Source of the DNA: Clavelina lepadiformis
Lineage: Eukaryota > Chordata > Ascidiacea > Aplousobranchia > Clavelinidae
Reading direction: 5' to 3'
Assembly (NCBI RefSeq): GCF_947623445.1
Contig: NC_135248.1
Location: forward strand, 15,571,820 to 15,635,819
Length of the DNA: 64,000 bases
The translations under genes and the position numbers were made by a program. Each line of letters opens with the position of its first letter. Within the stretch, counting starts at the first letter, position 1. Positions 24,501 through 36,275 of the stretch are shown here, in pieces. The notes under the pieces are model-generated. The model did not search any database. It saw only the letters and a list, made by a program, of their open reading frames with translations, and was not told the DNA's origin.

Positions 24501-27079
24501 TCTAATCATCAATTTTGATTTCATCTGGGAGATGAAAGAAATTTAATTCAAGCTGTAAATGAAGCTTCAGCTTACTCGCTGAATTTTGTCAGTAGCAGCA
24601 TGTCTTCATTGAAATCTGATAATAATTAACGCTAGGCATAAGTGTACCACCAGTGTCATATTGATTTAAAATTAAGTATCCTGATCACGTTGAAGTTACA
24701 GCACCAGTTTGTAAGTTATCTTAGAACCGTTCCGCTTGAAGCATGACCAACCAAATATTTCTCAATTTGAAATTTCCAAATATACTGTTGTGGTTATGTA
24801 ATAATGCATGATAATTGCATTAATGACGTCACACTATTGACCACTAAACTTATGTAAGATTCAAAATCAACTTGTTTTAGTTTTGTGTTGTATAATTGTC
24901 TGTTATAAATGGCTTTATGATGTGACAATGCTAATAGCGAATGCTTGCTTAGATTTTGTCACTTGGCAAATAATGATTAGACCAGAATTTCGCATTTGTT
25001 GACGTTAAACCATTTCTTACGTCACAATAGCCAATTAATGTGGTCGCGAGTGACAATTAGTTTTTAATTTACGTGACAGCGTAGAAGTCATTGCGCTTAA
25101 TTGCATGTTTTGTAGCCACTGTGTCGACTCTATTGTTAATGTTTGATAATAATTATGTAAAACTATGTCTGCGTCATTTTGCAACCTTTGTCCTCAAATG
25201 ACCTGAGTGACGTAGTTGCTTTCAACTGTGGACAGGGGCGCATTCCGTTTCAAATCCCGGACAAGGTGCCGTGGTGCAAGCTGATTGAGACGTTGGATTA
25301 TAAATGGAAGCACGAGTGCCACAGCCCCCGTGGCTTGTCCCCGCAAGCCAAACAGTATCTCGCCTATAAAGTATTCCGTAAGTTTTCATCATATTTCTGC
25401 GCATGCGCTGATTCCTAACAAGGTAATTTGCAGGCCACAACGTACCAAGTAACTCTGACAAACACATATCGTGGGCCCAGTTCAACCGGGAGCCGCTGCC
25501 GAACCGCAACTTCACTTTCTGGCAGTGGTTCAACGGCGTCATGGAGCTCACCAAGAGCAAGCATCTGCAGCAGCATTGGAACGACGGGTAGTTGTCCTCT
25601 GTATGCTTGAAGTCATCAAGAAATGTTAACTCCAATAGATAATGATAGGTCAATAATTAAGCTTATTACGTCATAACCCTATTTAGAAAATGAAATTTGT
25701 CACAGAGCAATCATAGGCTTCATCGGGAAAGCTGAGTCTCAAGAGAAACTTCTCTCCAAGTCGCCGGCAACTTTCCTGCTCCGATACTCTGACTCTGAAA
25801 TTGCCGGACTCACCATCGCCTGGGTAGCTGAGTCCGACAAAGGTGATTAAGTGAATTGTTTAGTCCTTTGTTGTTGTACCAGACACTGCTCGCGGGTTCC
25901 AAGTCAATTATAGAATCGACTTGTCCACGTATGAGATTTGTCGCGCCTCAGATGCCAAAGCGCACCGACCATAGGAACCGTACTGGCGTGTTTTGAAATG
26001 CTGGCGCAACGCGAAATATGCCTTTTGTGTTTATCTGCTCAAACCGGAAATGTTTATTCCTGCAATATTTCAATCATATGACGTAATTTCCTCAATCTCA
26101 GCCTTAGTTGAGTTTATTTTTGTGACGCAGGGATCCTGAAAGTGTGGAATCTTCAGCCACAGACGCTGCGGGATTACGGGATAAGGTCTCTGGCAGACCG
26201 CATCAAGGACCTGGACCAGTTGATGTATATTTGCAAGGTGGATGACAGCACACAAGTCAAGGACGAGGTGTTCGGCCAGTACTACAACAAGCCCATGAGC
26301 GGATCACGTGAGTGCTATCTCCGTTCAATTGTCCAATGAGAGAACGCTGCTAAAATTTCTTCTTCCGCAGCTCAACCTGATGGATACGTCAGAGCTGAGA
26401 TCAAGCAGACCGTCAACATTCCCCACCCGTGAGTGCTTGTTCGTCATAATTATATTTGTCGTGCAATTATCCCCGAACACAACTTGTAGCCATTCTTTGA
26501 CCTGCCTCCCTTCAAATGACGTCATCGTTCTTGAAACACACATTTTACATAATTTCTTGCGCTTCTGAAAACAATTTATCTAAGTTGCAACGTTTTGGGG
26601 TTATTCAATGATAAATGTTTCGAAAATTCAATTCCCCACAAACAACTCAGGAATATTCCAAGAATCTTTACAAGTTGAAAGATTCAAACAAGTCGATGCT
26701 TAGTCCGTGTAAGCGCTTTAAATTTTTGCACTCACCTCAGGCACATGAGTCTTATGGGCGAGCACAGTGCACCTGGCACCCCCGCCAGCAGCTACGAGTC
26801 CCAACTTTCGATGCACAGCCCAACACCGGTCGGGCATCACGCTGGCTTGCAGTATGACATGTAAGTAGCCTGCTGTAGAGCACCCTTCTTGGTGTTTCTT
26901 CACTCGTCATAATCGACTTCTCCTTGTTCTTGCCGAACAGGCCTGACATGGGGTCAAGTGTCAACAACTACCACCCGCCACAAGATGTCGCTGGAGGCGG
27001 TATGGAGTACGACGAGAGCCTGGACTGCTTCGCTCCCTGCAACATCGACGTCAACGAATTGCTGAGCCGCCAGCTGTGA
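21536..27079 (+). CDS. STAT: STAT transcription factor, STAT5/6-like
   Basis: This is a cytokine/JAK-activated transcription factor; family members dimerise through SH2-phosphotyrosine contacts and enter the nucleus. Eighteen in-frame coding exons: 21536-21663, 21810-21969, 22158-22247, 22316-22493, 22652-22788, 22968-23119, 23192-23347, 23421-23600, 23714-23807, 23867-23989, 24181-24273, 25236-25377, 25434-25587, 25706-25842, 26131-26307, 26371-26428, 26741-26860, 26941-27079. They give 2418 nt, 805 aa, close to STAT5 (about 790). The N-terminal domain starts [20 protein letters not shown], like STAT5. A coiled coil follows (about 130-330), then the DNA-binding domain ([33 protein letters not shown]), the linker, and SH2 with FLLRYSDSE (Arg622 binds phosphotyrosine; vertebrate STAT5 has Phe where Tyr623 is). 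The activating tyrosine is Tyr706 in [11 protein letters not shown]. The tail is acidic ([10 protein letters not shown] then NELL), like the STAT5 activation helix. The first ATG follows an acceptor at 21493, so the 5' UTR is spliced. A duplicate of exon 11 is listed separately. Confidence 0.95.
21991..22062. repeat. 27-bp tandem repeat in a STAT intron
   Basis: About 2.7 copies of a unit starting CATATTCCTGGTAATTAGTC (21991-22017, 22018-22044, 22045-22062). It lies in the intron after the second coding exon. Confidence 0.9.
24317..24415 (+). CDS. STAT: Duplicate of STAT exon 11, likely alternative exon
   Basis: This 99-nt open segment lies between a TTATTTGCAG acceptor and a CAG|GTACC donor and encodes 33 aa in phase 0 at both ends. 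It parallels the preceding exon (24181-24273, 31 aa). That exon has [20 protein letters not shown] then LWDNAFAEQ. This one has [20 protein letters not shown] then LWDNAFSHQ. The first copy is closer to vertebrate STAT5 ([13 protein letters not shown]...LWDNAFAE), so the second is the derived one. The intron between them is 43 nt, very short, which could hinder joining of both copies. Swapping it in gives an 807-aa protein with an altered end of the DNA-binding domain. It has no stop and keeps all invariant family residues, so it looks functional. Confidence 0.8.
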
Positions 27080-29544
27080 GCCAACGATACCTGCACTGCG
27101 TTATCGCTTGTGCGGTTGAACGAGTCGCAGCCTCCATTTTACGTACTACGTGCTTGGATCTTTTAATTCTAGCAATCATGAACGAAAGGTTAATTGAGTT
27201 CACCTTGTTATCATCGTGTTTATTCGTATCTTGTGAATATTTTATTGTGACTTGGGGTCGTTGTATTTGCCTTGACTTATAATTTCACGAGTTGTCCGGC
27301 TATAACTAACATCGCAGCACTTCGCCCATGACGGTACCTTTGTTGCAGCGGTACAACAACTCACTATATGCAGTTTTCTATGCTTTATCGGTCGCAGTAT
27401 GTGCAAAGTGGTCCGCAACAACATAGTTCATGTTTTAGCATTTTAAAATTAGCATCTTTGCAATATCTTCTTGACGTACTAATCTTGTTGCCATTATCTT
27501 TTAAAGCCTTATTGCGGTTAAATGCAAAAATATGATCAATTTTCAATCACGTTTGATGTCTATGCAGCTGCCCAACCTTATCGACGATAGATGGTCAAGA
27601 AAATAAGGCTGGCAAGTCAATTGGCGTGGCTTGTTGAAGATTGCTGGCACGCGCATGCGCACTGTCTACCCGGGAACATGAATTGGCTCAATAGTATTCA
27701 TATCTCACTCCAGGACATCGTGTTTAAACGTAGTCCAGCGTATAACAGCGCGGCCAAATGCTTTGCAACTTTCTATTATATCGTTCATTTTTCCCCGATA
27801 ACTGCGCGGACGGGAAAGTATGGCGCTAACTTCGTTGTAGAATGGTCAAACAATGAACGGATGGGGCAAGCGGCAAAGTTGTCAGGGCTTAAACATGCAA
27901 TGTGTAACTTACAGTGGTGCTACAACATGGAAGGCTGCAGCATAAATCGAAGGAACGTCGAGGCCATGATTAGGAGATGTCATTATCCACGTTGCATGGT
28001 GAAAATAAAAACACGCCATCCCAGGGATAAAATCCCATTTTTGTGGCACGGGCATGACAAGAAAAGTTTTCCGCACAGCGGGGGCGCGGCGTGACAAGAA
28101 AAATTTCTAGAAATGTATCACTTGTGGAAATACTTAATTTACACTAAATTCACTTCCTTTAGTTTTACAATTATGATGTATACAGGAAACCAGATGTTTT
28201 TGCTACAAACCTGTCAAAATCCGATCAGTTTACGACGTATAGTTTTCGAGTAATTAACGATTGAAAATGTGTGTGCGGAGTCGGCCACACCTAGTGAAAA
28301 TGGCAAAGTCACGAGCCCGGTATGGATAGGGTTAAGAAGTTGAACTTCTCTTCATCAAACGATAGGATCCAGGCAGGCTATAGGACGACGATATACGAAT
28401 AGAGTTAATTAGACCTTCATCCTCCGCGTGGCACATTTACACCGGTGTGCAACTCACAAACCGCCTTTCCCATTTGTGACTTGCACAAAGACAGACTGAG
28501 TAAATCTCACATATATACATATAAATAGACAAATTGTACATTCTAACTTATAATTAAAAGATGCAGCACAATGCTACACGGACCAGTAGCAATAAATTAC
28601 CTTGGTGGCTCTCCTTCATTGCCATCGCAGATGAACAATGTCCAACTTTATCGCAAGTAGTGACAAAGAAATCAACTTAAGAATTTATAGCAATTAGCGT
28701 TCAGAAGTTAATACGCAGATATACTTATGTGAATTTTTGTGATGTAATAATATGTCGATTGTCCAAGCGCTTTTCGACTTTTGAGCGCGTGACTTGTACA
28801 TGTTGAACTCGTCATAGTGTAATACGCTTTTGTTTGTCAAACAATGAAGGCATCGTGCGATGTTGATATCAGATGACTGGGACAAGGTTGTACAAGAGCA
28901 AATTGAATTAATACGATTGCTTTGTAAGTAATCAGGCTTTATGACCCACAACAGTCCAATATTATAAACTTTGGCTGCTAAGAAATATTGGATCGGGCTT
29001 CATTATAACTTGGCATTATATGAAAGAAGATACGACATATTTGACATCAGCCTAACAGGTAAAACATTAAGTAGCAAATATCTTCAATTTCTCAGCGACG
29101 ATCTAACATCGATTCCAGTTATCTTTGGAATAGGAAAAAGTTATTTTGCTGTTGTTTTGTTCAGTTGAAGAAAGAAATTAATCGTTTAGCTCTTACAGCT
29201 GACAGACACGATATTTTTCCTGATGCTGCCGATATATTGAGGCACAAATAGAAACCGGTTCAAAGAAGTCAGCATTAAGTCGCAGTTGGTGTCGGTTTTT
29301 GTTTGTAAGGAAATACCAGAAAAAGTGCTCTTGCTGTCATCATGTTATATTTTACAAATAAGACTATTTTCGTTTAGGCCCTGAACCCTAAACTTTAGGG
29401 TCCCTGTTAGATTGATTATGAAAGTATACGAGTGAAGGTTACTGGTTAGCAAAACGGTCGCCAAATCCAACGGTCAGCACCACAACGAAGTTTTAAAGTG
29501 ATTCATTTTCTTCTCAGGACAACGACGAAAACCGAAATAGAGTC
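27080..29544. other. STAT 3' flank and intergenic DNA
   Basis: No canonical AATAAA close after the STAT stop was found. The only long open frame is the 167-codon one at 27591-28094 (listed separately). The remainder is AT-rich and without exon-like signals. Confidence 0.4.
27591..28094 (+). CDS. Unrecognised 167-codon open frame
   Basis: The frame is ATG-initiated (MVKKIRLASQLAWLVEDCWH at the start) and ends TGA, lying about 0.5 kb after the STAT stop. I recognise no domain. It is rich in Cys, His, Trp and Arg with no periodicity, hydrophobic helix or signal peptide. No splice context or poly(A) signal supports it, although its length is above what chance usually gives in AT-rich DNA. It could be chance, part of the STAT 3' UTR, or an orphan gene. 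Confidence 0.15.
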   Translation: MVKKIRLASQLAWLVEDCWHAHAHCLPGNMNWLNSIHISLQDIVFKRSPAYNSAAKCFATFYYIVHFSPITARTGKYGANFVVEWSNNERMGQAAKLSGLKHAMCNLQWCYNMEGCSINRRNVEAMIRRCHYPRCMVKIKTRHPRDKIPFLWHGHDKKSFPHSGGAA

Positions 29545-30443
29545 ATGGATCCTGTCAATAAACCACATGACACATCAGAACAAGATAAGAAATCGGCTGC
29601 AGCAAATGAAGACGTGAATGTTATTCTATGTATAAAATATACAACATTATAAACCTAAATACTAAAGAAGAGTTGACTTTTGTGCAGGAGGAATTCGATA
29701 TTTTAGGCGAAACGGTGATGAGGCGTTTGAGTCGCTACATCGGGTATGAGTGGGTACTGCTAGGACTTAACCTTGGTCTAACTAGGAAGGAGCTTGCGCC
29801 CGTCGAAAACACTAATGTTGACAGAAACAAGAAATCTTTCTTTGTAATTCCTTGTGCTTGTAATAGCAGAGCAGTTGTTTCACCGACAAGCTTTATAACG
29901 TAATCGTGACCTATAGAAGCACACCCGACACATAAACAACCGTTATTGCAGATTTTCTACATGTAATCGATTTACAGGTTCGTTTATAAATTAAAGAATT
30001 ATTACGTCACAGATACTTATGACGTGGTTAGAGAAACACGCAACCGACCGCTGGCGCCTGCGTCAGCTGATATCAGCTTTGGAATTATGCGGCCGAAAAG
30101 ATTTAAGCCAAGTAAGTGCCTGCATCGTTTATGCTGTTGGAATTGGTCAACCAGGCCTGGTATGATTTCCAGCGGGCACAAATAACCTATATAAGTTATC
30201 CACACGGGCAACATTAAGCGATCTTAGTTCATTTCATAAACTGCTTTTCAGAAAATCCATTGTGCACAATGGTCCGAGCAGAACGTTGGCGTAGAAATGC
30301 CCCTTGCGTTTCCCATGCTCATCAGGGTCAACAAGGTACGGCCGAAGTCAAGAAGAATTCTCCGAACCGTTATCAACGATTTGAACCCATCCACCTGCGT
30401 ACCGGTCCATTCCTTGCACCCAACGTACACTCAAGCGATGTAA
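29545..30443 (+). CDS. Small death-domain protein
   Basis: Four in-frame exons: 29545-29613, 29688-29843, 30013-30111 and 30252-30443 (stop TAA), 516 nt, 171 aa. Residues about 24-115 fit the six-helix death-domain fold: an LSRYIGYEWVLLGLNLGLTR helix 1-3 stretch with the core Trp, then MTWLEKHATDRWRLRQLISA, then LELCGRKDLSQ. The last phrase matches the 'LxxALxxxGRxDLA' end of the fold in FADD, ankyrin and UNC5-type domains. The 23-residue N-terminus is polar and the C-terminal tail (about 55 aa) is basic and unrecognised. There is no death-effector domain, CARD, kinase or membrane segment, so an adaptor role by homotypic binding is inferred. Extra 5' exons cannot be excluded. Confidence 0.7.
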
Positions 30444-32440
30444 ACAACTGGGATTTAAACCAGCATTTCTAAAAGAACTTCTACTTCAACCTCACGTTCT
30501 GTGTAGACGCATAAGCCTACATGGCTACCGTGCATACTGCCGCATTGGTTGCAAATTACAACTTTGTTCACGTAGATGCTGACAAATGGGCTATTAATAG
30601 CATCATCCACCTTTTTTGAAACTGATAGGTCTCCATATTGTCAAATGTCAAATGGCACAGCCTACTGTAGCATACAACGTAGATCGTTTTAAGCCGACAC
30701 TTTAAATTACTTTTGATGGTTCAATTTATATTTTCTGCCGTAAGTTACTTGAATTTTTGTAAACTACTTCGCGAACATTGCGTGAAATGATTGATTAATT
30801 ATTATCATAAAAAAGTGCAAGGTGCCACAGTCCAAACAAGATGTGAACTCGCCTGCGATAATCTTATCCTTGTATGTGTTAAAAAACAAGTTGCGCCTTA
30901 TATGTATTCATTCGGCCTACTTTGTCCAGCTTATAAGTTATTCTTATAAAAAATAAGATGTAAGTTGGCACTCTTAAGGTTAACTTTATTTTTGAATCTT
31001 CTACATGAGCTTTCGCAAACATAAGCTTGCTTCTTCTGGTGTAATAAAAATAATCTAACTTCCAAATCATAACCTTCTTTATAAATCCTCAAAATCTCCA
31101 TTTTCTTAGTGTCATGTTAGTTTTCTCGAGCATGTTTGCTGAAGTCACTCGCTCCCATCAAAGCTTTTGCTTAGTGGCATATTTTCACCAAAACATTCTC
31201 TTTCTAGAACAGATTTCCAAATAACACTTTGATTTGGGCAAAATAAAAGCTTACAGCTAAATGCTAGCTTCTGGGTAATGGTAACACGTGCGCATGACAC
31301 TGGTTAATCAAACCCAACGCATAAACACGGAAGGTCACGCAAAGGTGGGTTGAAGTTAAAAGTGAAAACATTTGTGATATTTGGGTGGCACCGACCACTG
31401 CATAGGCAAAGAAGTAGGCCGGTATATCTTCAGCCTACTACAACCTCTTGAAAAGTATGTTACTCTACCACACGGATGCGTGTCATAGTTTTACTGGACA
31501 GCTATGTAGCCTATAGCCAGAGAACACAACACGCGCATTTTTAAATGGCACATTTTCTTAGCCAGAGAACACACTATCGCTTATTAAAAAGCGTCAATTA
31601 TCAATTTTTTTGCAATCGCCATACAACTGTGCAGGTCAACGCTTTTCTTTGTGCATGTGCAACTTGTTTTTATTTGGAACAGGGTGAAGTTGATTAGGAA
31701 AAGAGCCTGTATATTGATTGTCACCACAATAGCCTACACATTATTTCACGTCCCTTCCAAAAAATTCAAAGCTGAGGAAAAGTTTTCCTGGGCTGAGAAA
31801 CTTGAAAGAATTATTCTCGAATGTCGAGTTGATAACACTGTGCTGCGTTTGAAAATTTTTTTTCATAGGTCAAAGATGTTTTAACTGTTTCTGAATCGAT
31901 TTTTTGCGCTGAACTCAAAAATGCAACCAGTTTTTTTCAATCAGGTCAAGTTTTTTTTCTATCACATATTTAATTATGCTAGCTTTGGTCGTTATTGTGC
32001 ACAAAGAAACTAATTTCTGGGGTAGCTTAATTGGTCATGCATGTTGTCAATTTTCGCAAGATGGTATTTTTATTTGAATGTAAGGTTTTTGCAATGACAG
32101 CCATTTTAAATACTACAAAAATATAATGACACAGTTGAAATAAAGGCACTTACAACTAACCAAGAAAGCTTCCTAACACATAATTTTGTTCAACGGCGCT
32201 CAACCTAAAAGTAGAAGTTAATATGTTACATTATAGACACGTAAACACTTAACATCACAAATGTGTTTTAAATGTGAAATACTTGCAAACATCAATGTGT
32301 GAAATAAAAACGAAGTGTTCAAAATAGCTTAACACAGAAAGCGTTGTGCGGCACATGATGATATTACGACATTAAATGCAATAACAATATAAATACAAAT
32401 GATTTATGCTGACAAAAAGTGTTGCTTCAAAGATTTTCTT
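30444..32440. other. Intergenic, no gene seen
   Basis: AT-rich DNA with short unrelated open frames. I see no RNA gene or transposon ends. Confidence 0.5.
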
Positions 32441-34025
32441 CTATGTGTGGTGTTGGGAAGATCTCAGAAAGTGCATTTTCACAGACATCCGAGCTCCAAG
32501 GGATTGAAAACTTTCAAGCAGCTCTTTAACCTGTGCTTCATAATCAGGGATTCTATGCTTTCCAAGGAAGTTTGAAATTACTGCTCGAAATCCTGTCCAT
32601 GCTCTTTTTTCTACTGCACTCATGTGTGCAGTAAAACCTTCGTCTTTCATCAGCTCACGGATCTATGGCCCATCAAAGACTCCTGCTCGTAGCTTCGCTT
32701 CAGAGATGCGGGGAAATTTCATTTGTAAGAACTTGAAGGTTGGGCCATCTTTATCAAGTGCTTTGGTATAGTTTTTCATGAGACCAAGTTTAATGTGGAG
32801 AGGTGGCAAAAGAATATTTTGTGGATCAACTAAGTAAGCAAATTTGACATTTTTAAAACCAGGTGTAAAACTTGTTCTGGGTAGCCAGCTAATTTGTGTG
32901 TAGTGGCGATCATCAGCCCTCGAGTCCCACAGACACAAAAAACATGGATGTTTAGTGTAACCGGCCTGTAACCCAAGAAGTATTGAAATCATTTTTAAGT
33001 CACCACATATTTTCCATTTGTGTTGGCTATACTGAAGAGATTTCAAAAGGTATTTCATGTCTTCATAGCATTCAGTGAGCTTCACTGAATGTCCAACAGG
33101 AACAGAACCAATCTTATTGCCATTGTGTAGTAATACTACCTTCAAACTCTTTACAGATGAGTCCAAAAACAATCGCCATTCTGCCGAACTGTATACTATG
33201 CCCAAAGCTGATATTAATCCTGAAACATCTTGACATCATCTAGGGAATGGTCTTCGTCATAATTGAAATATTTTCTAAACTATTTATCTTCATACCGATA
33301 CCAGAAATATGTGGTGCATGGAGCTAGCAAGTTGTTCTCACGTAGTCGTGATCCTAGGAGCTGAGCGGATTCTTTGGTGAGATTTAAATCTCGGCTTAGG
33401 TCATTCAGCTCAAGCTGTGTAAGAGGCTTCGGTTGGCTTGTACTTTGCTCTGCATCCCATGTGTCTTGTTCACTTGCTTTGCTCGCTGCAGATGAACAAC
33501 ACTCCATTTCACTTATTTCTCCAGGTGGTTCTGGAACAGGAATACCAGGGCCATGTGGTACTGGTTTCATGGCTGAAGGAACATCAGGGTACTTCACATG
33601 TTGTTTGTTCTTCCGGTTTATTCCTAAAATGAAAAAGAACACTTTTACTCTTAAATCAAGCAATTAATGAAAATGCCTCCATACAGTGCAAGTATCAGCA
33701 TACCTTGTAAGTTGGTCATGCAAAAATAACAATCAGTGACATGGTCTTTTCCTTCTCTCCATACCATAGGAATACCGAAAGGAAGGCTCTTTATTTTCTT
33801 TAGGCTCCATAATCTCAAGTTTTCAACGCATGCTCTACAACATATGTGCGGAGCAAATGCCTTGTCCTGATCGCCTAGTTTTACTCCAAAATACGCATAA
33901 TATGCTTTTTTAACAAACTGCGTAATTTTTGCTTGGCGACTGCGCAGGGTGACCTTGCCACATATGTAACAGAACCTGTCTGGATCATTTTTGCACTTTC
34001 TCGTTGTACTGTAAAAACAAATCAT
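32441..34025 (-). mobile_element. Broken copy of a multi-copy transposon-like gene family
   Basis: On the minus strand, pieces of one protein run in order from 34025 to 32441. First is a cysteine-rich zinc-finger-like head (FCYICGKVTLRSRQAK, CCRACVENL, CYFC). A proline-rich linker follows (VPHGPGIPVPEPP). Then comes a core with LLHNGNKIGSVPVGHS, ICGDLKMISILLGLQAGYTK, HPCFLCLWDSRAD and LLPPLHIKLGLMKNYTKALD, and last a C-terminal part ending in MSVKMHFLRSSQ. I recognise this head-plus-core as a protein repeated many times in the genomes of hydra, fish and arthropods, usually unnamed. Its spread suggests a mobile element, but I cannot name the superfamily. The copy is interrupted in a few places and I see no terminal repeats. 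Confidence 0.65.
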
Positions 34026-34593
34026 CTAAACTGCACACTAAACTAGCCTGTAAAAACAAGTTCAGATGTTTAACTTTTCAAGCACCAGGTGTATTCGTTA
34101 TGTTCTTCTCATTGTGATGTCACTGAAGTTTCATCAAAACTTAATTCAAAAACTAAATCATTTTTATGACACCACAAATCTCAATCGCAAACGCTGAAAG
34201 CTGAAGTTGTCAAAAATTTCAAACGCAATTTGCCAAAAAACTAGACCTGATTGAAGAAAACGGATAACAGTTTTGGATTCAGCATCAAAAAGTACACTAA
34301 GAACCGTCAATACTTTATTAACCTAAAAATTAACGCAGCACAGTGTAATGATATCAAAAAATTGTATAAAAAAGACTGTGTTCGAATATGTCAAATTCAT
34401 TTCAATGTCGTTTTAAAGCTTCCGACATTCTTCAAAGTAGGTTGATTTTCTTCTCAGACCTTAAGTCAATTCTTACTTTTAACAGCATGTTCATATGTCT
34501 GTAGATGATTCATATGAATGTAAGTAATGGTGCTGTAGCGCATATTTTCCCCACTTGGTACCTTACTTATATACACATGTATAGGCCTATAGG

Positions 34594-34943
34594 CAGGGTT
34601 GCCATCAGTCTCAACTCAAAAATAAGGACGACTAGAAAACGAACGAGGAATACCACCTTAAACAGTGTACAACAAGAGAAAGCAACCAATGTTCCTAAAA
34701 AAAAAAGAAAAAAAAAGACACTATCTGCATGTTCATAATTTTGGTATCTCTTTGGTACAAAATGGTATCGTAAAGGTGACAAAATGCCCAAAATAAGGAC
34801 AAAAGTGCCCACCTCCGCCCTAAAAATAAGGACAAAAGTGAAAATAAGGACATTTCTTAGAAATAAGGACAAACATATTTTCTAAGACACGGACCTTTAA
34901 AATAAGGACAAATCTTATAAATAAGGACGGTATGGCAACCCTG
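34594..34943. mobile_element. Non-autonomous hAT-like element with 'ataaggac' interior
   Basis: This 350-bp element has ends CAGGGTTGCCATC and, inverted, CAGGGTTGCCATACC. A perfect 8-bp duplication CCTATAGG flanks it (34586-34593 and 34944-34951). The interior repeats 'ataaggac' many times and holds an A-rich stretch near 34700. The related but older element at 4816-5513 has 'atccggac' in the same role. Confidence 0.92.
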
Positions 34944-35459
34944 CCTATAGGCTACACAGTATCATTGCTCGAACCACTCGGCTCAACAAAAATGTGGAGG
35001 CGACGTTTTTACGCGATAAAGCGTTAAAACATTTCTTTGTAATTTTTATGATAGCAAAAAGGTCAGTACATTTATAAGGTCTCAACGATGGCTTTTGCTA
35101 AAAATGTTTTTATGCACAACTTTCTGGTGAATAATAATAATAATTTCTGTTCCTCAGGGTACCACTACCGACCCGATGTAACGGATCACTTTGAAAATCA
35201 TTGTTGCGTGACACAGTTTGTTTATCTCCAGTTGATTGTTCGTAGCGGTTGTTTTGAAACTTCGAAAGTAGAATAAGAAATGCTATTAATTAAAATTATC
35301 GGGTGTGTAAAGTCAGCCCCAGCTTTTCTTCAGGTCCAACCAACCCTATGTTTGTCTTGTTTTGGTATGTTCCTACTTATGACGAATCTTGTGCTCATAT
35401 GACATTCTTGAGCTAAGCCTAGTTGCTGAATGTGGACCAGATTGGAAAGTTTTCTTGGC

Positions 35460-35599
35460 TACACTGTAAAAAATCTTTTCTAATTATAAGTCAGTGAGAC
35501 AATTGAGACTAATAGTTAGTCTTGCAACGAAAAGTATGGCTTATAGTTAGTCTCAATTGTCTCACTGACTTATAATTAGAAAAGATTTTTTACAGTGTA
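35460..35599. mobile_element. Palindromic MITE with 53-bp terminal inverted repeats
   Basis: Positions 35460-35512 and 35547-35599 are exact inverted repeats (TACACTGTAAAAAATCTTTT at each end), separated by only 34 bp. The core begins CACTG and ends CAGTG, with TA on both sides, so the target duplication is probably TA, as in Tc1/mariner-like elements. The transcript of either strand would fold into one long hairpin. It has no coding capacity, and the absence of mismatches between the arms implies a young copy. Confidence 0.92.
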
Positions 35600-35777
35600 A
35601 GTGCGTGGTTGATGAAAATTAATTGCGCAGTCTGAGTAGCTGGGGTTTAATATCCAAAATAATCATGGTTTAACCACCATAAGCTTTGTGAACTTGTAAT
35701 AGGCTATACCCAATACAGTATAGGAACCTAATTGTTTATTTTAAGTAGGTTTAGCCTTTAGGCCTAATAGCCTAGGT

Positions 35778-35815
35778 CAGGCCTGGCCAACCCGTGGCTC
35801 TTTCGTCCATATCGT
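35778..35815. repeat. Possible single end of another hAT-like element
   Basis: The phrase CAGGCCTGGCCAACCCGTGG resembles the left terminus of known short hAT elements ('CAGGGGTGGCCAACCCG'). I found no matching right end, so this is a fragment or a chance match. Confidence 0.3.
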
Positions 35816-36275
35816 ATTTGTGTTTTTTAGCTTGTACAGTATAAATGACTTGTAAATTTCTGTCATTTTTATGTTGGTTTGTAACATTTACAATAAACGT
35901 ATAGGCCTACCGATACAGCGATATCAGCCTAATGATTACCAAAGCAGTGCCGTAAGTGTAAGATGCAATGCATAACAAATCTGCAATTTTGTACAAAAAT
36001 GCGATTTTTAGGTTGCAGTATCGGAATAAATGTTGAAACATGTTTCGGTTTGGTTGTCATGCTGGCCTTCCATCGTTGCAGCGCCACTGTAATTACTTCC
36101 AGCATGTTTTAAGCCTCAGGCAGTGCTGCTTTTTCCTATCTGTTGATTGTTTGTGAGAGAATTTCTTGTTTGACCAGTCTATAGCGAGATTAGCACCACA
36201 TGCCACAAATGGTGAAAATAAACAAGACAGAATAAATATTTCGATACAGACATAGAAAACCTACAAACTAGGATT

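Noticed and set aside
23448-25653. Long minus-strand frames over STAT
   Set aside because: They mirror STAT coding exons; the + strand frames carry the conserved protein.
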